A stretch of 64,000 bases of DNA, from positions 2,666,001 through 2,730,000 of the forward strand of contig NGZR01000004.1 of assembly GCA_002197995.1 (NCBI GenBank), given 5' to 3'. Both the position numbers and the translations under genes were made by a program. Numbering within the stretch: position 1 is the stretch's first letter; each line of letters starts with the position of its first letter. This document shows positions 59,123-64,000 of the stretch, one piece after another. Source of the stretch: Gaeumannomyces sp. JS-464 (Eukaryota; Ascomycota; Sordariomycetes; Magnaporthales; Magnaporthaceae). The notes beneath the pieces were generated by a model. It did not search any database. It had not been told where the DNA came from and saw only the letters and a program-made list of their open reading frames with translations.

Positions 59123-61090
59123 CTAGAAGTGTTCCTTCCAGAAGCGGAAGTCCACTTCCCGTACGGCGGCGGATTCGCAGGCCTTCTTGATGTCGCGAGC
59201 TGGAGAAGAGGATCAGTAGACTGAACTTGGACTGATAAGGAAGCTGGGTCTGTGGTGAGGAGTGATGCGAATACATACCGGCTGCCGTAGGACCGCAGAA
59301 GTACACTCCGACGGTGGTCTTCATGCTACCCTCCAGGCCGGTGAGGTAGGTCCTGTCGAGGATACCGTCACGGAGCGAGGCAAACAGCCTGGGGAAGTTG
59401 GGACGGCCGAAAGTTGGTGCGAGCCTTGAGCTCAGTCAGGGGATCCAGCGAGGCGCCGACCGAGTTGAGCACAATGTTCTGCGTCGTGTCCATGTCGAGC
59501 TTCTGGGTCAGGTAGGTGTGGATCTTCAGGAACTCGATGCCGTTGCCGCCGGGCAGACGGGCAGCCTCGGACGACTGCTGCTCGAGAGACGAGAGCAGGG
59601 TCTGGAACCACTCGAAGGAGCTGGTGTCCTTGCAGATCCAGAAGAACTCGACACGGCGGAGACGGGTCGGCGGGTTCGGGCCGTTCCGCAGATGCCAGAT
59701 GTTCTTCAGGATAGAAGCCCAAGGCGTCACACCAATACCGGTACCGACTAGGACGGCGATTTCGTTCTCGAACACATCCTCGGCGGGAGCACCGTAGGGC
59801 CCGTCGATGCGGAGGAAGGGCATCTGCTGACCGTTCTGGAGGGCGACCTCGTACATACCCATGGGATCCACACCTTCATACAGCTTGGCCTGCGCAGCAC
59901 CGGCGCCAACAGCGTCACCGAGAGCCTTGGTGAAGTCACCGACTTGCCTGACATGGACCGAGACGTAGGGGTCGTACGGGCAGGAAGTGATGGTGAAGGG
60001 ATGCCACTGGTACTTGGAAACGGCAGGAACCTGAAGGAAGAGCCACTGGCCAGCCTTGTAGCGGAACGAGGGCTTCGAGAACTGAATCTCGACGACATCT
60101 GTTAAGAAGAAAGGTCAGTAATCATAGGACAAGTCGTAATGGGAAGTAGCTGATCGCTCCTCAAAGCTTACCGTACGGGTGGCGGACGACACGGGTAATC
60201 TTGGTCTCACGGCGAGCACGGATCTCACGGTACAGGCGCTCGATGAGGTAGAAACCACCCGTCCAGAGCTCCCAACGCCAACCCTCGTATCCGACGCAGT
60301 GCTCCCAGAACTCGTCACCAGCAAAGGGAGAGATGGGCTCGACAGTATCGCGGACGAAGCAGCCAACGGTGTGGGTGTACAGGCCCAGGAAGAACGGGAT
60401 GAAGAGGTGGTGGGTGTACCAGAAGGTCTCGAACGATTGCTGGCGGATGCGGGCGTGGGCCGTCGTGTACATGAGCAGCATGCACAGTAGCATCATGTGC
60501 CCAGTGACACCACCGGGCTGCGTGTAGTGGATCTGGAGTGCGGTCTGAGGGCGGACCTGGGTCTTCTCGACGTTGAAGAAGCTGAGAGGGTTTGGAGGGT
60601 TAGTATTCTTTCCGAGTCCTTCGCCATGACGCACAGCACTTCGTCGCAGGCGAGAACTTACTTGACGTAGTGACCGGCGGTGTGGATGATGGTGAAGAGA
60701 AGCATGGCGTAGGCGACCTGACGATGGAACCAGATGTTCTCGTCGAAAGGAATAAACCTAACCTTGGGCCGGATCCACCTCATGATCGTCCTGCACACTG
60801 GGAGCAGGATGACCATGCCATCGACCGAGAGCACCAGACCGGCACCTCGAGAAATCCACACGGAGAACGTGAGGGTGTTCAGACCCGCCAGGCGGGGGTC
60901 TGCGGACTGCTTGTACCTGGATAGCGAGGATGTTGGGTTAGCCGGTCGGGTAAGCTGCAGATCAGAGCATCAGACGTTCTCCTTACCATCCATAGGCGAA
61001 GATGGCCCAGTGGAAGCCCCAAAAGAGGATGTTGAAGGCGAGCTTCTGTGGGGTGAACTGCTTCCCGAGTGTGCTTGCTAACTCGCCCAT
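59123..61090 (-). CDS. noxA: NADPH oxidase NoxA (Nox1)
   Basis: Superoxide-producing flavocytochrome b of fungi, needed for sexual development and hyphal fusion; it works with NoxR and Rac on ER/vacuolar or plasma membranes. Five exons: 61090-60987, 60916-60662, 60581-60172, 60098-59279 and 59199-59123. The start MGELASTLGKQFTPQKLAFN is the NoxA N-terminus. Six membrane segments hold the haem-ligand histidines (FHRQVAYAMLLF.IIHTAGHYVN, FWYTHHLFIPFFLGLY). FAD-binding follows, HPFTITSCPYD; then the NADPH sites GIGVTPWASILKNIW and FFWICKDTSSFEWF. The C-terminus is REVDFRFWKEHF. There is no N-terminal EF-hand or extension, so it is NoxA rather than NoxB or NoxC. One extra base near 59408-59413 (AACTTTCGG for AACTTCGG) breaks exon 4 after KARTNF; likely a sequence error. 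Confidence 0.94.
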
Positions 61091-64000
61091 TTTTGCGGTA
61101 GTTCCCCCTCTTGTCTACCCGGACCAGTTGTATTAGGTGTCGACCTGCGACAATGCAGACGTCTATGGCGACCGAGGAGCCTGGGGGCGGTCGGCCGGTC
61201 GTGAGCGGGAAGTGACAGTGGCGTTGTCTGGGTTCGGTAAAGAGCGGATTTTCTAGTCGTCGGTGGCGCGCGCGCAAGACTCGTTCCAAGCCCGGTGTTC
61301 TCCTCTCAATATCCGAGCAAGCTCCGTCTCTATTCTCCTATCCTCCCCTTATTACAATGTAGGTAGATGTATCCGACACGGTAATACCAACAAGCAGGCG
61401 GCGGCGGCGAAGAAAAGAAAGGGCACGAAATAAAGTTGGAGAAGTCGACTCCAGTACGATAAAGAGCGATCTGAGCCAGCAGCGAAGGGAACGGAAAGGA
61501 AGGGTTGAGGGGACCTGGGGGCTCAGGAAACAACCACGGCAACGGGAAGAGAGGAAGAGACCTGGAGAGCCGCAGCGAGGCGGGTGGGCACAAAGATCAT
61601 AAAGGAAAAGCAGATACAGGGGTGTGGACCTGTCAGCCGAACGAGGACTGTGAGGCGGGGCGGGCGGCAGGGGGGCACGGATGGTGGAGGGCGAGCGATG
61701 AGGAATCGGGACTGATGTGCACCGTGCAACCAGTTCGGGCGTCAGCCGACCATGAAACCTCCAAATCCCAACTAGTATTCCACGCTGGCTTCGTAGTCCA
61801 ATGGTAGCGTGCGTGTGGTTTGCAAAGGTTGACGACGGGGGGGTCCACAGGTCCAGGCCAGGCAAGGCTTGTTGCCGCTGGGGGAGGAGGAGGAGGAGGA
61901 GGCTGCCGGCTGTCACCTATTTTGTCGGGCCTATTTTTTTCTCTAGGTATTTTTCTTCTGTTCTTTCTCTCTTCTTCGGTCCCTCACGCGAGTCGGACGG
62001 GATAGGGGTGGTTCGGTTCCTGGGCAGGGTGTGTGGGTGGGCCGCAAGGGCAAGCGACGAGGCTTCTCTCGACGTGGCCGGCGACGGCGGCCTGCACGCC
62101 TCAGGGATTATGCCCTCTTGGCGCAAAGGTTGATCAGACGCTGGAAGGAGTTTCGCACTGGCGGTGGGCCTGTGTCAGGAGTTGGTCTGATCGAGGCCGG
62201 CACCGTAGTTGGAGTTGAGACGAGTCGTGTCGGAGGCGCTTTGATGAGGGGCCTTTGGCCGCTACGCTGGTGTTTCGGCCGCGACAGGGGGGCTAAAAGA
62301 TGCTTAAACCGGCGACCAAACCGCAAAGGCAATAGGTCCGATGGGATCCCGGATCGTTTCCTGTCATCGATTGCGCGCCATGGGATAGGAAGGGACGAAA
62401 GAGAAGCGTGCAGCTGTGCAGTCCTGTTCTCGTTCTCTGGCTTTCTTTTTACAGTATAATAGCCTTGTGCCGAAACCTGGGGTATCGGCACACCAAAAAC
62501 ACCTTGGGCAACCATCGAATGATTGAGCACCTCAATTGGGGGACCTGCGCCGCTTTTCTGCACGGGACAGCGACGCCATCGCCTGCCCCGAGACCAGGCC
62601 CACCAATCACCGCTGCAGCTTTTCTGGCCCGAAGCGCCAAATTATTGGACAGGAGCCCAGGCCCGCCTGCATCCATCGCGCGGTGATGTGGGCGGCACAC
62701 CAACCACAGCTAAGAATAGGCCGCGGCCCAGGATGGCGGTCGACAGCGGGCGCTTATTAGCGTGTGCAGAAGTCGTGCAGCCATCACCAAGGGACCAGAC
62801 ACATCGCCAGCACGCGCATTCGCCCCAAGGGGCATGGCACACTCATGGCACACTTGCAGGATTGAATCGATTGCGATGGCGGGTTTGTCGGTGTCACAGT
62901 GACCCACCCACGGACACTTTTTCTCTTTTCTTTTTGTTCTGCCGGGCGCTGTTTTCATTGGATTGCTCTGTTCCTCGTTCCGGGAAGGAATCGAATGTCT
63001 GGAGCGCTTGGCTGCACAGCGGCTGCAGACGAGCGACCCAAGCTCATGGGTCATCAGCTCGCTAAGCTCACACCGTGGCCGAGGCGTGGCTTGTGTGCCC
63101 TTGGCCGGCCACCCTGGCCCACCACCGCTCCTGCAAGTCTCAGATTACCTCTATCCGACTGGGGCTCGACGGCAAACTGTAGCACACATATCAAGCAATA
63201 AGTGGCCCTCTCTCCACTGCCCGAGGCTCGTCTAGGAAGTTGGTTTTGAACAAGGCTCCCCTGGCTCAAACGATGGTCGCCTCCCGGAAATTCGCCATAG
63301 CCGGGCCGGTGAGGTCAACTGTGGTCAGATTGAGAAGCATTTTGGCTGGTCCCTGCCGCCATCTGATCCATGCCTGCAAAGCGTCTCGTGGTGGGTTCGA
63401 ATACGGCAACGTCTGTACTCTGTAAGGGTGCGAACGGGTGCCCAGCCTGCCTGGGTCGATCTCTGCGTCCCTGCCAGGCCGCACAGCTCACTCAGCCAGA
63501 TTTCCATGTACATATAATTAGGCTACTGGTCATCGATTGATGGAATTTGCCCTCGATTGCTGAGAGTCGAGCCACGGCGGCAGCCGGGGAGGGAAAGCGT
63601 CACTGCCCCTGCTGCCATCGCCTCCCAGGTCTGTGGAGGAAGCTTTTTGCACGGGGGCTCCGCAACTCTAATTTCTCCAAGGCTGCGTGCAATCCGCCAA
63701 TCCCCACGCGGTCTCCTCCGAAGACCCAGCACTTTGTGTCTGCGCTGTCTGGAAGAAGAAACAGCAGAGAGCCATGCAGCAACACAAAACGGTGTCCCAC
63801 AAGGCCACCACAGAGGGAGACCCTGGAAGTCCGATATCATGCAGTTGCCTTCCCAGCCAGACCGCAGGACACACGCCCACGACCTCGTGGGCACTCCGTG
63901 GCGTCTAACGGCCGTCCCCATGATAGCCCTACTGGGTAGTGTCCAGCGAATCACGACACCAGCAACGGGGAAACATCCGTTTTGGTTTTAAGACGCGTCC
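61091..64000. other. Upstream region of NoxA, no gene seen
   Basis: At least 2.9 kb without a supported gene, up to the window edge. It has a C/T- and G/A-rich portion at about 61300-61600 that may be the NoxA leader, a GGA repeat near 61884-61903 and several short open frames with no motif. A partial tRNA-like A-box (61790-61808) and a separate B-box-like GGGTTCGAATA (63393-63403) are too far apart to make a tRNA. Confidence 0.5.

Noticed and set aside
61790..61850. tRNA-like A-box TAGTCCAATGGTAGC
   Set aside because: No matching B-box or acceptor stem within tRNA distance; the nearest good GGTTCGAAT-type box is 1.6 kb away at 63393-63403.

Overview
The window is nuclear DNA of a filamentous ascomycete (Pezizomycotina, most likely Sordariomycetes). 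The genes have many short GT-AG introns. The encoded set is typical of moulds: ribosome-associated Hsp70 Ssb, CFT1, LMBD1, the NADPH oxidase NoxA, GH92 mannosidase, NACHT-type NLRs with an esterase-like N-terminus, and relics of a reducing polyketide synthase. No CRISPR, bacterial operon or viral gene was seen.

Layout from left to right. SSB1 (975-3246) is followed by a solo copia-type LTR with intact target duplication (3854-4124). Next comes about 8 kb of gene graveyard: a shrunken highly reducing PKS (4466-8290, minus) and two P450 relics (9569-10131 and 11130-11883, plus), probably a dead secondary-metabolite cluster. From 12 to 20 kb are an unrecognised protein (12152-13441), a tRNA-like relic with an AT-rich patch, a GH92 mannosidase (14353-17382) and a DHA1 MFS transporter (18232-19897). 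At 20-27 kb lie a fructosamine/ketosamine-3-kinase and, divergent from it, an esterase-NACHT-propeller NLR. A housekeeping block follows: CFT1, LMBD1, an ANCHR/ZFYVE19-like protein and a small secreted GS-rich membrane protein (27-40 kb). At 40-50 kb is a second NLR of the same architecture next to a second ketosamine kinase, which is divergent from an aldo-keto reductase. The right end carries a TDG/Mug glycosylase, UAP1, the Sym1/Mpv17 protein, a 4 kb gene-free gap, NoxA and its roughly 3 kb upstream region.

The two points of most interest are these. First, two NLR genes and two ketosamine kinases form paired modules around the housekeeping block, and the second module adds an aldo-keto reductase. 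Chemically, kinase plus reductase would make a protein-deglycation pair (inference). Second, single-base indels occur inside genes that cannot be dead (UAP1, CFT1, NoxA), some as compensating pairs. I therefore read most isolated frameshifts here as sequence errors. The PKS/P450 region and perhaps the 5' end of the first NLR differ, because their decay is dense and includes deletions or stops.

Exon boundaries were worked out by hand from splice signals and family conservation. Family names rest on recognised motifs, not on a database search.
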